IMG/VR virus record: IMGVR_UViG_3300033233_000014
Span: 47,630-111,629 of that record
Reading direction: 5' to 3' (one strand)
DNA length: 64,000 nucleotides
Origin: a virus
In this document: piece by piece, positions 20,027 to 28,366 of the stretch
Layout: each line of letters begins with the position of its first letter
Numbering within the stretch: the first letter of the stretch is position 1
The notes under the pieces: model-generated
Databases searched by the model: none
The model's input: the letters and a program-made list of their open reading frames with translations, nothing else
What the model was told of the DNA's origin: nothing
Program-made: the position numbers and the translations under genes

Positions 20027-20412
20027 GGTTGCCTCTGGTAAACCGCCACGTCCCGTCGTGGTTCGCTTTCTCTGCACCAACCCCATACTCTCCGCCCTCG
20101 CGGGCTTGTCGGCGTGGTTGGATTTGCGGCTCCTGCCGCTCTGACGCCGCGTTCTTCGGCCTTGCGGCCTACGGTATGTGCTGATCGGTCCCCGAGTCGA
20201 ACGGGTGTCCCCCATGCGGTGTTCCACGCGCCGCGTGCCTTCGGGTTGTCATCCCTCCGGCCCGCTGCGGGCGTTCGCCCGGCGTGACTGCGCCGGTGCC
20301 CGGCGGCTCCTGGCGGAACCGTTCTCCCCGGGCGTCCTCATGGTCGGGCTCAGCGGTGACGAACCGCCTGCCCCAGGGCGGGGTGCCAGCCCCCGACCGA
20401 CCCTGGTGGCCG
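20027..20412. other. Intergenic region with several short hairpins, no gene seen
   Basis: No frame has both a ribosome site and protein-like composition. Short inverted repeats such as GGCC-TTGC-GGCC (about 20159) and CGCCCTCGCGGGCTTGTCGGCG-type stems occur in a row. A small structured RNA or attenuator cannot be excluded. Confidence 0.4.
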
Positions 20413-20631
20413 CTACTCCTCGTTCGAGTCGAAGCAGCCGTAGTCCTCATCGGTGCCGAAGCCCGCGCTGGCGAGCGCCGAGGCCGCATCCCCGTCGAGG
20501 CTGTCGTCCATCTCGACCTCGACCTCGGCCGCCTCACGCGGATCGACATCCGCCTCGGCCAGCCGCTCGGCGTCCTCCAGCCAGGCCTGCCGCCGCACGT
20601 TCATCTCGCTCGGGCTCTTCGGGTCGTTCAT
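20413..20631 (-). CDS. Small acidic hypothetical protein
   Basis: 72 residues, ATG 20631 behind AGGAGGACGGCG. Strongly acidic centre (EAAEVEVEMDDSLDGD) and tail (TDEDYGCFDSNEE). Acidic small phage proteins sometimes mimic DNA; that is speculation here. Confidence 0.72.
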   Translation of the reverse strand: MNDPKSPSEMNVRRQAWLEDAERLAEADVDPREAAEVEVEMDDSLDGDAASALASAGFGTDEDYGCFDSNEE

Positions 20632-20669
20632 CGCCGTCCTCCTGCTTTCCGGTCTTCTTGACCTACCAA

Positions 20670-20698
20670 ATGATACCCGATGCACGTATCTTTGTCAA
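20670..20698 (-). promoter_or_regulatory. Promoter for 20631 gene cluster
   Basis: -35 TTGACA (20693-20698), 17 bp, -10 TATCAT (20670-20675), ATCGGG before the -10, GGAATC before the -35. Confidence 0.87.
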
Positions 20699-20747
20699 GA
20701 GTGATTCCGCGGAAATCCTCGGATTCTCGAAACCCGGTTTCTGCGCG

Positions 20748-21110
20748 CTAGACGCGCTTCCTGGGCGGAATCGGGAACTTGGCGTTGACGTCCTTCTCGA
20801 CGTAGTCGCCCATCCGGTTCCGCACGAACTCGCGGGCGCCGTACCGCTCGGCCACCCAGGCGGTGACCTGAACCAGCACCAGCGGCTTGTTCTTCGGCAC
20901 CGGGTAGGTGACCGGGAACCACTTCATGAAGTTGTGGTGGTAGTGCGCGTCGGGATCGGTCTTGTATTCCACGCCGTCCTTGAAGCGCCCGACGAGGAAG
21001 CCCGCGCCGTGTCCGCCCCGCCCGCGATCCACACCGCGGTAGTAGATCGCGATGCGCTCGCCGCTTGCGGCCTTGCATTGATCGTAGGTGTTGATGATGT
21101 CCCGAGGCAC
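20748..21110 (-). CDS. Hypothetical protein
   Basis: 120 residues: MPRDIINTYDQCKAASGERI, FLVGRFKDGVEYKTDPDAHY, then HNFMKWFPVTYPVPKNKP. A mixed alpha/beta composition with no recognised family. The gap to the next promoter contains two small hairpins (GAAACC/GGTTTC and AATCC/GGATT) that may end transcription. Confidence 0.72.
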   Translation of the reverse strand: MPRDIINTYDQCKAASGERIAIYYRGVDRGRGGHGAGFLVGRFKDGVEYKTDPDAHYHHNFMKWFPVTYPVPKNKPLVLVQVTAWVAERYGAREFVRNRMGDYVEKDVNAKFPIPPRKRV

Positions 21111-21112
21111 GA

Positions 21113-21373
21113 CTACGTCCTCCCCTCAATCCGGGCGAGCACGGCGCGAGCCTCGGCGATCGCCATGTCAGCCGAGTTGCAGTTCGTGGCGTCCGCCATC
21201 GCGTCGGTAGTGGACACCAGCCCCCGCAGCGCCGCGAGCAACTCCGGCGCCGCCGCGAACAGCCGTCCCGTCTCCGGCGCGAACCGCTCCTTGAAGGCGA
21301 GCGGGGGCGCACCCTCCATGTGCTGCACGATCTGCAGCGTGATCTCGTCGTAGGTGTAGGTGATCTCGGGCAT
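21113..21373 (-). CDS. Hypothetical protein
   Basis: 86 residues from ATG 21373. FAPETGRLFAAAPELLAALR and AEARAVLARIEGR resemble small phage proteins with an APELL segment of unknown role. Confidence 0.72.
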   Translation of the reverse strand: MPEITYTYDEITLQIVQHMEGAPPLAFKERFAPETGRLFAAAPELLAALRGLVSTTDAMADATNCNSADMAIAEARAVLARIEGRT

Positions 21374-21375
21374 GG

Positions 21376-22563
21376 CTACTTCCCCTCCTCGAACACGCAC
21401 TCCCGAGCCCGCTTGTCGTCGCGCACGTCGTCGAGCATCGCCGGGTGCCGCAGGCTCCCGCCCGCCATCCGCCCGAAGTGGGCGATCTTCATCACCTTGC
21501 CCTTGTAGGTGGCGAAGTCCTGCGCGAACCGGCGGCTCCACTCGGCCGTCATCGCGCCGACCTGCACCAGCGGCTTCAGCACCCCGCCGACGTACTGCCC
21601 GCAGAGCACCGACTTCGCCATCGGCTCGGCGACCTTGTTCACGGCCCGGGAGATCGTGACCTCGAGGATCACCATGTCCTCCTCGAACCACTTCTTCGCC
21701 TTCATCCAATGGCCCGGCTTCGCACCGCCGCCGCCGTAGGCCCCGCCGTCCCGCCGCTTGAGCACCAGCCCCTCGTGCTCCGCCTTGAACCGGCGGACGA
21801 ACCCGTCCTCCCACCGCGGCACGAGGCGGAAGCGCGCCTGCGTCTTCGTGTCGAGCCCCGCGTGCCACCGCTCGAGTCGCGCCCGCCGCTCCGCATCGGC
21901 GAGGTGCGCGATGGGCTCGTGGTCGACTACCAGGAGGTCGAACACGTCGACCCACCCGTGCCCGAGTGCCGCCCGGCGCGCGATGGCGTGCTGCGTGCCG
22001 ATGCCCAGTTCCCCGACGATCAGGCAGCCCGCTGGCATCGGCCACGCCGCCAGTTCGTACTCCTTCTCCATCTGCGAGCGCGACCAGAAGCGGTTCTGCG
22101 GGCCGGTGAACACGGCGACCCACCAGCCGTCGAGTTTCGGCTCGGCGACGTGCTCGCCCTTCGCGTCGATCTCCGCGAGCGCCTCGAGGGCGCGCCCCGG
22201 CTCCTCGGCCGCCGCCTTGCCCCCGCAGCCCTGGTACCAGGCCTGCGCCTGGAAGGTGTCGGCCTGGAACCGCGTGGCCGCCACCCGGGCCGTCCCGAGG
22301 GCCGGCTTCCCGCCCGCCGGTTCGGGCTCGGGCGCCGGAGCCGGGGACGCCTTCGGCCGCTTGTTCGCGCCGTTCGTGGACGCAACCGGCGCCGGGGCCC
22401 CGTTGGCCCCGCGCCACTCCTTCAGGTGCTTGCACGTCTTCGGCGTCTCGTGGCTGTTCCGCCAGCCGGGGCAGGTGCAGTAGACCACCCCGTCGCCGCC
22501 CTGCACGATGTTGTAGGTCACGTCCGGATTCGACTTCGACCGCATTGTCGCGAGCACCGTCAT
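21376..22563 (-). CDS. ATP-dependent DNA ligase with N-terminal SWIM zinc finger
   Basis: 395 residues, ATG 22563 overlapping the upstream stop (ATGA). Residues ~28-46 form a SWIM finger (CTCPGWRN ... CKH). Then the ligase core: motif [10 protein letters not shown] with nucleophile Lys143, motif III-like IVGELGIGT and VFDLLVVD, motif [13 protein letters not shown], motif [14 protein letters not shown]-terminal OB-like region follows. DNA ligase seals nicks during replication and repair. A SWIM finger fused to a phage ligase is unusual and could help bind DNA. Confidence 0.88.
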   Translation of the reverse strand: MTVLATMRSKSNPDVTYNIVQGGDGVVYCTCPGWRNSHETPKTCKHLKEWRGANGAPAPVASTNGANKRPKASPAPAPEPEPAGGKPALGTARVAATRFQADTFQAQAWYQGCGGKAAAEEPGRALEALAEIDAKGEHVAEPKLDGWWVAVFTGPQNRFWSRSQMEKEYELAAWPMPAGCLIVGELGIGTQHAIARRAALGHGWVDVFDLLVVDHEPIAHLADAERRARLERWHAGLDTKTQARFRLVPRWEDGFVRRFKAEHEGLVLKRRDGGAYGGGGAKPGHWMKAKKWFEEDMVILEVTISRAVNKVAEPMAKSVLCGQYVGGVLKPLVQVGAMTAEWSRRFAQDFATYKGKVMKIAHFGRMAGGSLRHPAMLDDVRDDKRARECVFEEGK

Positions 22564-23093
22564 GCCACACCGACCTTTCCTGGTCCGTAGGACCACTCGA
22601 CGCCGCAGTCAAGGCAATAGTCGCCCCACCCGGGCTCGGCCGGATCGCCGCACTCGCGGCACGTCTCGATCAGCAGCGCCTCGACCTTGGCCTGTTTGTT
22701 CTTCTTGGCCTTCCGCTTCTCCCGCTTCTCCCACCGCTTCGCCGTCCGTGCCTGCTTCGCCTCGGCCGCGAGCCAGGCCTGGATCTCGGCATCGAGCGCC
22801 TGCAGATCGGCCTTCGTCGGCCCGCGCACCTTCCGCTCCCGCGCCGGCATCAGCGTCTTCTGATCCGACGGGCTGAGTTTGAGGCACCGGAAGCACATGA
22901 CCCGATTCTTGTCGACGATCAGGCGACACCGCTCGCAGCACGCCTTCTCGCACTCCCGGCAGCGCCGGAGCGTCTGGAACTCGAGGCTCGTCTTGCAAAG
23001 CCGGCAGCGATCCGGGCACTCCATTGCGCAGATCTCGGCCGCGTTCTGCTGCGCTTGGTAGAGCCGCGACGGCTGCTTGAGGCCGAAGGACAT
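22560..23093 (-). CDS. Multi-zinc-finger protein
   Basis: 177 residues with many Cys pairs: [42 protein letters not shown] and [10 protein letters not shown] long Lys-rich helix ([19 protein letters not shown]) joins the two zinc regions. Probably nucleic-acid or protein binding. Cotranscribed with the DNA ligase. Confidence 0.78.
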   Translation of the reverse strand: MSFGLKQPSRLYQAQQNAAEICAMECPDRCRLCKTSLEFQTLRRCRECEKACCERCRLIVDKNRVMCFRCLKLSPSDQKTLMPARERKVRGPTKADLQALDAEIQAWLAAEAKQARTAKRWEKREKRKAKKNKQAKVEALLIETCRECGDPAEPGWGDYCLDCGVEWSYGPGKVGVA

Positions 23094-23353
23094 TACCGCA
23101 CTCCCATCTCAGCGAGGCAGCAGTCGCAGCCCCCGCACCCGACCGGCCCCGCGCACATCTCCCGCTCCTCGGCGAGCAGCGCCTGCGCCTCGGCCTCCGC
23201 CTCACGCTCGGCCGCCCGCGCCTCATCGGCCGCGATCTCGGCCGCGAGACGCTCCGCTCGATCCGCGTCGATGGCGGCCTGCGCCGCCCGCGCCCCGAGC
23301 ATCTGCTCCCGCAGCATCCGCGTGATGAACTCGTCCACCACGCTCATCCCCAT
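23093..23353 (-). CDS. Ala/Glu-rich helical protein with Cys-rich end
   Basis: 86 residues, ATG 23353 behind GGGAGGACGGCG. A long charged helix (AERLAAEIAADEARAAEREA) ends in GPVGCGGCDCCLAEMGVR. First gene after the promoter at 23384-23412. Confidence 0.72.
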   Translation of the reverse strand: MGMSVVDEFITRMLREQMLGARAAQAAIDADRAERLAAEIAADEARAAEREAEAEAQALLAEEREMCAGPVGCGGCDCCLAEMGVR

Positions 23354-23383
23354 CGCCGTCCTCCCTTCATTCCTCATGCCCAG

Positions 23384-23412
23384 ATTGTACCCGATGCTTG
23401 TACTTTTGTCAA
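23384..23412 (-). promoter_or_regulatory. Promoter for 23353-20748 operon
   Basis: -35 TTGACA (23407-23412), 17 bp, -10 TACAAT (23384-23389), ATCGGG before the -10. Drives the zinc-finger, DNA ligase and two further genes. A GATTCC/GGAATC hairpin lies upstream at 23427-23447. Confidence 0.88.
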
Positions 23413-23465
23413 GGGCCGCAACGAGATTCCATGCGCCACGGAATCCGTAGGGTGTCAATGGGTTA

Positions 23466-23522
23466 CGAAAAGAGAGCGGCCCAGGGCCAGGCGGGAGGAG
23501 GACGGCCTGCCCGCGCTGGCCC
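23466..23522 (-). terminator. Likely intrinsic terminator after the 27206-23532 operon
   Basis: On the minus strand GGGCCAG/CTGGCCC and GCGGG/CCCGC form one long GC stem (23484-23522), followed about ten bases later by CTCTCTTTTCG (23466-23477). The T tract is imperfect. Confidence 0.5.
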
Positions 23523-23531
23523 CGGAACCGC

Positions 23532-23891
23532 TCAAAGTCCGCCCAGTCCCTCCTCGTCGGGGTTGAGCCCCAAATCGATCATCAACCGCCGCAGCGCCGT
23601 GCGCAGACTTGCCACTCCTGCGCCGAGTCCGTCGAGTCGCTGCTCCGTCTTCTCGCGGAACTCGCGCGCCGTTCGCTCCGCACCAGTCTCGCGCTCGCTC
23701 GCCGTCGCCGTCCGATCGCCACCCGACGGTGGTGCCGCGTGCGCTTCGGTGGCGTCCGGCCCGCATGCCACATGCGTCGCCGGCCGCCCCGGCGCCCAGA
23801 GAATCGGATCCCCCACTTCGATCGGATCGCTGCAGACGTCGCAGCGCCCCTCGAACTGCGCCGGGATCTCGCGGTACTCGCGGTCGCTCAC
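23532..23891 (-). CDS. Hypothetical protein with zinc-like N-terminus and coiled tail
   Basis: 119 residues: QFEGRCDVCSDPIEVGDPIL and THVACG near the start resemble a small zinc module (often seen with PGRPATHVAC in phages). The rest is helical and charged. Last gene of its operon. Confidence 0.74.
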   Translation of the reverse strand: MSDREYREIPAQFEGRCDVCSDPIEVGDPILWAPGRPATHVACGPDATEAHAAPPSGGDRTATASERETGAERTAREFREKTEQRLDGLGAGVASLRTALRRLMIDLGLNPDEEGLGGL

Positions 23892-24136
23892 GCGCGTGCC
23901 TCCTCGTCATCCCAGATACCCCGCACCCAGTCCAACGCCTCTTCGAAGGCGTGGCCGGGTTGTGTCTCCGACGCCTGCATCGCCTCGGCGCTCGCCCACA
24001 CGACTCGCCGGCCGCGGCAACGCGCACATTCGAAGTACGTCCGGCCCCAGCCTTCGCGCACAACACGCCAGCGGTGCCAGAGCCGGCACAGGAACGGCAG
24101 GGGGCCGCGGCAGATGGTGATTGTCGGGTTCTTCAT
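23888..24136 (-). CDS. Small zinc-binding hypothetical protein
   Basis: 82 residues from ATG 24136 behind GGAGGAACACG. CRLWHRWRVVREGWGRTYFE leads to CARCRGRRVVW, a compact C/H-rich fold. No family recognised. Confidence 0.72.
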   Translation of the reverse strand: MKNPTITICRGPLPFLCRLWHRWRVVREGWGRTYFECARCRGRRVVWASAEAMQASETQPGHAFEEALDWVRGIWDDEEARA

Positions 24137-24255
24137 CGTGTTCCTCCGATCCATCGCGGCAGGCTGGACCTGAACCAGGCCCACCCCCCGGCCAGCGCCG
24201 TCGACCCGCCGATCGCCCAGAGGATCAGCACGTCGAACAGCCCGCCATCGAGCAT
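24133..24255 (-). CDS. Very small membrane protein
   Basis: 40 residues with one hydrophobic segment (GGLFDVLILWAIGGSTALAG) and a basic end. Stop overlaps the next start (ATGA). The only good ribosome site (GTAGGAGGACACG) serves a six-codon frame, ATG 24276 to TGA 24256, whose stop directly abuts this ATG, so translation is probably coupled. Confidence 0.55.
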   Translation of the reverse strand: MLDGGLFDVLILWAIGGSTALAGGWAWFRSSLPRWIGGTR

Positions 24256-24285
24256 TCAGCCCATCGGCAACGTCATCGTGTCCTC

Positions 24286-24813
24286 CTACCGCACCCGGAA
24301 CCCGCCGTACTCGGCCGCCTTGGCGAGCCAGTCGAGCCACTCGCCCCAGAATACGTTCGCCTCGGCCTCGGGCCAGTCCTGCTCCTTGACGATCCGCTCA
24401 CGCTTCGCCTTCGCCAGCGCCGCCCGGATCTCCTCGGGATGGACGAGCCAGTCGTCGTTGCTGCAGAACTTCCGAATCGGCATCCCCGTCACGGGCTCCG
24501 CCGCCCGGAAGTCGATCGGCGGGATGCCCTTCCCTGGCGTCGGCTCGACCTCGCGCAGATCGAGCATGCCCTGCACCTCCATCTCGGCCCGGAGTGACCG
24601 CATGCCCCAGACGTTCGCGCGGAAGTAGGCGCCGCACTTCTCGGCGCCCTTGATGTAGCGCCCGTAGAGTTCGCCCCCCCGCCCCACGAGTGCCTTCGCC
24701 TGTTCCGGCTCCGTCTTGTGCAGCCGATCCGCCTCCTCCCACAGCCGATCCGCCTCGGTGCTCAACTCCGCGAGGTTGCCCGGCGGCTGCTCCCAGTACA
24801 TGTCGTAGCCCAT
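24286..24813 (-). CDS. Hypothetical protein (MGYDMYWE)
   Basis: 175 residues. MGYDMYWEQPPGNLAELSTE, CGAYFRANVWGMRSLRAEME, NVFWGEWLDWLAKAAEYGGF resemble hypothetical proteins of actinobacteria and their phages. Function unknown. Confidence 0.78.
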   Translation of the reverse strand: MGYDMYWEQPPGNLAELSTEADRLWEEADRLHKTEPEQAKALVGRGGELYGRYIKGAEKCGAYFRANVWGMRSLRAEMEVQGMLDLREVEPTPGKGIPPIDFRAAEPVTGMPIRKFCSNDDWLVHPEEIRAALAKAKRERIVKEQDWPEAEANVFWGEWLDWLAKAAEYGGFRVR

Positions 24814-25179
24814 CTACGCGATCTCCCTCTCCGAGAGCCGCTCCGACACCTTCGGCTGCGCCGTCTCCCCAAGGATGTGCTCGACGTCGATCACGGCGCC
24901 GCTCGGCAGCGCGTCCCAGTTGTCGTGGATGAAGCGATGCGCCGTCGGCATCGTGCGCCCGCCCCAGACCGCCGGATCGTGCTGCGCCTCGCACGTCACC
25001 AGCCGCATCAGGACGACGTACTCCCGCTGCTCGTCCCCGGAGAGCCCAAATCCGGCCCGCGCCAGGAGGTAGCGGTCGAGATCGCGCCCCGGGTCGAGAT
25101 CGTGCCCCGGCTCGAGCCGGACAGCGAGTGCCGGGATGAACGTCGCACGGTCGCGGATCTCGAAGGTCTTTGTCTCCAT
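24814..25179 (-). CDS. Phage hypothetical protein
   Basis: 121 residues. KTFEIRDRATFIPALAVRLE, YLLARAGFG, VVLMRLV and the end HRFIHDNWDALPSGAVIDVE with HILGE follow a pattern known from many phage and bacterial hypothetical proteins. Role unknown. Confidence 0.8.
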   Translation of the reverse strand: METKTFEIRDRATFIPALAVRLEPGHDLDPGRDLDRYLLARAGFGLSGDEQREYVVLMRLVTCEAQHDPAVWGGRTMPTAHRFIHDNWDALPSGAVIDVEHILGETAQPKVSERLSEREIA

Positions 25180-25181
25180 GC

Positions 25182-25691
25182 CTACTGCCCCGGGAGCCCG
25201 GACTCCCCGCGCTCGTCCTTGTCCTCGATCACCTTCGGCCCCTCGGGCGTCAGCCCGAGCACCATGACGCCGCTGCGCCGCCCGAACGTCACGCGCTTCT
25301 GGGCCTTCATGTTCGGGAAGACGACTTCCTTGCCCTCGTCCGAGTACTCATCGCGCCGCACCTCGTCCCACGCGAGGTACTCGGCGACCGGCACCCACTT
25401 CCGGCCGAAATTCGACAGCCACGCCTTCCCCTCGTCGAAGGTGTAGGCGAAGTCCGTCGTCCGCGAGTCATCCCACGGCCACGGCCACCCGTGCTCGGGG
25501 AGCGTGGCATCCTCGCGCTTCGCCAGCATCTCGCCGACCGCGGTGCGGAACGCCCGCTCGTCGGTAGCCTGCATCACCGCCGGATGACTCTTGGTGAGTC
25601 CCCCGCCATCCGGGTAGCCGTCCCACGCCGTCGAGCCGAGCCACTCGATCTTCTTGCCCTTCCCGATGTAGTAGTCCGACCGCGTCCCCAT
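25182..25691 (-). CDS. Phage hypothetical protein (YYIGKGKKIEWLGS)
   Basis: 169 residues. RSDYYIGKGKKIEWLGSTAW, then DGYP, WPWPWDDSRTTDFAYTFDEG and a beta-rich end match a recurring phage family, perhaps with a catalytic D/E core, but no activity is established. Confidence 0.8.
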   Translation of the reverse strand: MGTRSDYYIGKGKKIEWLGSTAWDGYPDGGGLTKSHPAVMQATDERAFRTAVGEMLAKREDATLPEHGWPWPWDDSRTTDFAYTFDEGKAWLSNFGRKWVPVAEYLAWDEVRRDEYSDEGKEVVFPNMKAQKRVTFGRRSGVMVLGLTPEGPKVIEDKDERGESGLPGQ

Positions 25692-25703
25692 GCCGTCCTC
25701 CTT

Positions 25704-25973
25704 CTACGCGCCTCGAAGCGCGTGGGTTGCCCACTTCACGATCTTCTCCCCGAACCGCTGGCAGATCTCCCGATAGCACGGATGGTTCAGCAGCCGCTGC
25801 GTCACCGTCCAGCGATCCGCAATCGGCATCCCCGACACTCGCTCGAGGTGCTGGCGCAGCGGGCGCAGCGCTAGCCGCATCGCCTTGTCGTCGCCCTTCG
25901 CCCGCTCCAGCGCCGTGACGGCCGTGCGGAGCATCGCGTCGAGCCCGCCCTTGGGTTCCGCCGGGCTAGTCAT
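25704..25973 (-). CDS. Hypothetical helical protein
   Basis: 89 residues. KAMRLALRPLRQHLERVSGM, then RLLNHPCYREICQRFGEKIV. ATG 25973 lies inside the end of the upstream gene. No family recognised. Confidence 0.7.
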   Translation of the reverse strand: MTSPAEPKGGLDAMLRTAVTALERAKGDDKAMRLALRPLRQHLERVSGMPIADRWTVTQRLLNHPCYREICQRFGEKIVKWATHALRGA

Positions 25974-26505
25974 AGACGATGCGCCCCGCCTTCGTCGTGA
26001 CGACGTTCTTCTTCACGACGATCTTCCCGACATCGCCCTGCTCCTCCCCCTCCCACGTCACCTCGCCGCTCAGGACGTAGTCCCACGGCTTGAGGAAGTG
26101 CGTGATCAGGTACTGGAGCCATTCGACGTAGGCGTAGAACTTCTCGCCCTCGTCCCAGACGATCGCGGTGCCCTCGGCGTTCGGCACCCATTGGCACCAG
26201 AGGCCGGGCTGCCCCTTCGGGGGCTCGTTGTGATCGCGGACAGAGGGATCCTCTCCCTGCCCGAAGTCCGGCGCCTCGACACGGCCCGTCTTCCGGTCGA
26301 GTCGCGCGCTCCCGACGTAGTAGCCGCCCTCGGTTCCGATCAGGAGTCCAGCATCCAGCCGGATCGGATCTTCAATGCGTGCCGCCTTCGCCGCGTCACG
26401 CTTCATGCGGCGCGTCTCGGCGAACGCCTGGAGGTAGCGCCGGTGCTTGGCTGCCAGCGGCTTGTTCAGCGCGAACTCGCCCGTGAAGTTGGTGGTGTAG
26501 CCCAT
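25966..26505 (-). CDS. Phage hypothetical protein (MGYTTNFTGEF)
   Basis: 179 residues from ATG 26505 with GGAGGAGAAGCG upstream. MGYTTNFTGEFALNKPLAAK, GQPGLWCQWVPN, KFYAYVEWLQYLITHFLKPW and YVLSGEVTWEG are typical of a broad family of phage and bacterial proteins of unknown role. Confidence 0.83.
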   Translation of the reverse strand: MGYTTNFTGEFALNKPLAAKHRRYLQAFAETRRMKRDAAKAARIEDPIRLDAGLLIGTEGGYYVGSARLDRKTGRVEAPDFGQGEDPSVRDHNEPPKGQPGLWCQWVPNAEGTAIVWDEGEKFYAYVEWLQYLITHFLKPWDYVLSGEVTWEGEEQGDVGKIVVKKNVVTTKAGRIVYD

Positions 26506-26533
26506 CGCTTCTCCTCCGCGCGCTCCGCGCGAG

Positions 26534-26755
26534 TTAGACCTCGAACTCGCGATCCGAGAGCATGATGATCGGGCCCGCGCCACGCGGCTCGGCGTCCGTC
26601 TGCCCCTGGACCGCCACGAGCGGACGATCCGTCACCTCGTCCCCATCGATCTCGGCCGTGAGCATGATCTGGGCCTGCTCGGGATCCGTGCAGCCCATCT
26701 CGCGCAGGTCGAGTTCGGCCCCCGCCAGCAGCACCCTGAGTCGTGCAAGAGTCAT
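26534..26755 (-). CDS. Small hypothetical protein
   Basis: 73 residues from ATG 26755, overlapping the previous stop by one base. Mixed composition, acidic end (MLSDREFEV). Resembles no family I recognise. Confidence 0.68.
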   Translation of the reverse strand: MTLARLRVLLAGAELDLREMGCTDPEQAQIMLTAEIDGDEVTDRPLVAVQGQTDAEPRGAGPIIMLSDREFEV

Positions 26756-27003
26756 TAGTTCGTTCCTCCCTTGAGGGCGCGGCGCATCACGCGCGCCCGC
26801 GCCTGGGCCTCGTGTCCCACCGAAAGCAGCGTGAGCAGGAGGCGCTTGAGCGCCCCACGCACCCGCTGCGGCTCCCCGCCATCGAGCGACAGGAACGTGA
26901 GCCCCTCGGGCGTCTCGGGGAAGTGGAGCACCGCCCCGTAGGGCGTCTCGATCCCGATCATCGGCCCCGCCGTCCGCGCCTGAGATTCGCTCGCCGTCTT
27001 CAT
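26755..27003 (-). CDS. Small hypothetical protein
   Basis: 82 residues from ATG 27003. IGIETPYGAVLHFPETPEGL and FLSLDG suggest strands, followed by a basic helical end (RARVMRRALKGG). No family recognised. Confidence 0.68.
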   Translation of the reverse strand: MKTASESQARTAGPMIGIETPYGAVLHFPETPEGLTFLSLDGGEPQRVRGALKRLLLTLLSVGHEAQARARVMRRALKGGTN

Positions 27004-27206
27004 CGTCCGCCCTCCCATCCGATGTTCTTGCTGGCGCGAACATGCCCGCCCGGCCCGACCTCTTCGCGCTTCTTCATGACTTCGGCGTAGTAGGCACCAA
27101 CATCTCCCTGGAACCACGGCGAACCCGACGGCTCGTTGCGCCACCTCTCCAGCAGCGATTCGTAGTCGGCCTCGTCGATCCACGCCTTCATTTCAATCGG
27201 GATCAT
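27000..27206 (-). CDS. Small hypothetical protein
   Basis: 68 residues from ATG 27206 behind GAAGGAGGACGGC. WIDEADYESLLERWRNEPSG and GAYYAEVMKKREEVGPGGHV recall small phage proteins of unknown role. Confidence 0.74.
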   Translation of the reverse strand: MIPIEMKAWIDEADYESLLERWRNEPSGSPWFQGDVGAYYAEVMKKREEVGPGGHVRASKNIGWEGGR

Positions 27207-27228
27207 GCCGTCCTCCTTCACGCCCAAG

Positions 27229-27257
27229 ATTGTACCCGATGCGTTGGCTTTTGTCAA
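27229..27257 (-). promoter_or_regulatory. Promoter for 27206-23532 operon
   Basis: -35 TTGACA (27252-27257), 17 bp, -10 TACAAT (27229-27234), ATCGGG before the -10. The -35 overlaps the stop codon of the upstream gene. Confidence 0.88.
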
Positions 27258-27652
27258 GCCGTCTTCTGCTCCTCGCGCTCCCGATCTGCCTGGGCGGCGA
27301 CGCACGCGCGCAGCCGCTGCGCGATGTACTTGGCCGCCTGTTGGGGCGTGCGGAAGAACTTCCGCGCGGCGTAGACCTCTTCCGAGGGCGCCCCGCCGTT
27401 CCCCCGGCACGAAGACCACCGCGGATCCTCGTAGACCACGATGTCGTCCGAGTTGCGATTCTCGGCGAAGGTGAAGGCCGGCACGCCGTCCCCGAAGACC
27501 GACAGCGTCAGCCCCTGCTCCCGCCCGTTCAAGTACGGGTAGATGTACCCATTGTTCATGCAGCCCGGCGATTGCCAGTCGCGCAGTTCGCGCCGCAGCG
27601 CCGTCGCCACCTGATCCGCCCGCCGCATTGACGTCGTCCGTTGGATTTGCAT
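27254..27652 (-). CDS. Hypothetical protein
   Basis: 132 residues, ATG 27652, with AGGAGGACGG upstream and only about 13 bases of leader. RRADQVATALRRELRDWQSP, YIYPYLNGREQGLTLSVFG and a basic helix at the end. No family recognised. A single-gene unit between two promoters. Confidence 0.74.
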   Translation of the reverse strand: MQIQRTTSMRRADQVATALRRELRDWQSPGCMNNGYIYPYLNGREQGLTLSVFGDGVPAFTFAENRNSDDIVVYEDPRWSSCRGNGGAPSEEVYAARKFFRTPQQAAKYIAQRLRACVAAQADREREEQKTA

Positions 27653-27671
27653 GTCCGTCCTCCTACTTCAT

Positions 27672-27700
27672 ATCATACCCGATGTGGCTACTTTTGTCAA
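27672..27700 (-). promoter_or_regulatory. Promoter for gene 27652-27254
   Basis: -35 TTGACA (27695-27700), 17 bp, -10 TATGAT (27672-27677), ATCGGG before the -10. Two tandem copies of GGATTCATTC-like sequence lie directly before the -35 (27701-27724). Confidence 0.88.
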
Positions 27701-27814
27701 GAATGAATCCGGAATGAATCTGGAGGCCAAGAATGGCGACAGGTGGGGGTGCGTGCATGGCCGCTTATGGCCCAGGCGTACCAAAGCGCCCCGGATCAGC
27801 GTCCCGGCGTCTCC

Positions 27815-28078
27815 CTACGCGCCCGGCTTCTTGTCCTGGGGATGCACCGCCCCAGGCTCCGGCACGTTGGTCTTGTCGAGCACCGGCGCTGCCTGCGCGT
27901 CCTTGAGCATGTTCTGCAGGCACTCCACCACCTCGTCCCGCGTGTCGCCCACCGCGCCGACGGGATCCTCGGTGATAGCCCACACCCGCCCCTGCGCGTC
28001 GAAGAACGCCTCGTGGATGCCGAACGCCTCGGTACCGTCCTGCTCCACCTGCCGCACGATTCGGTAGTTCCAGCCCAT
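27815..28078 (-). CDS. Phage hypothetical protein (MGWNYRI)
   Basis: 87 residues. MGWNYRIVRQVEQDGTEAFG, then IHEAFFDAQGRVWAITEDPV, is a common phage/bacterial protein pattern (WNYRI ... YGIHEVYYD). Function unknown. Last gene of the 31062 operon. Confidence 0.82.
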   Translation of the reverse strand: MGWNYRIVRQVEQDGTEAFGIHEAFFDAQGRVWAITEDPVGAVGDTRDEVVECLQNMLKDAQAAPVLDKTNVPEPGAVHPQDKKPGA

Positions 28079-28087
28079 GCGAGCCTC

Positions 28088-28366
28088 CTAGACGAAGTCG
28101 ATCTCGATGCCTTCGGGAATCGGAAACTCGTGACCGCAGAAGCGGCCCGTCTGGTCGTTGTTGCGGCACTCGAGCCGCGGGTTCGTCCCGTCGTCGTAGC
28201 CCTCGCCCGTCTCGTAGCGGCCCGAGACGCGCAGCACGCCGTGCTCGTTGAAGCCCTCGACGTTCCGGTGGTTCACGATGTCCTCGATGTACCGGAACGC
28301 CTCGATGCCCCCGCACTCCGGGCACCGGATCTCGATCTTCGTGCCGCTCTGGGTGGTTCCCGTCAT
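28088..28366 (-). CDS. Zinc-binding hypothetical protein
   Basis: 92 residues: CPECGG at the start and CRNNDQTGRFCGHEF at the end form a likely zinc ribbon around YIEDIVNHRNVEGFNEHGVL. Role unknown. Confidence 0.76.
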   Translation of the reverse strand: MTGTTQSGTKIEIRCPECGGIEAFRYIEDIVNHRNVEGFNEHGVLRVSGRYETGEGYDDGTNPRLECRNNDQTGRFCGHEFPIPEGIEIDFV

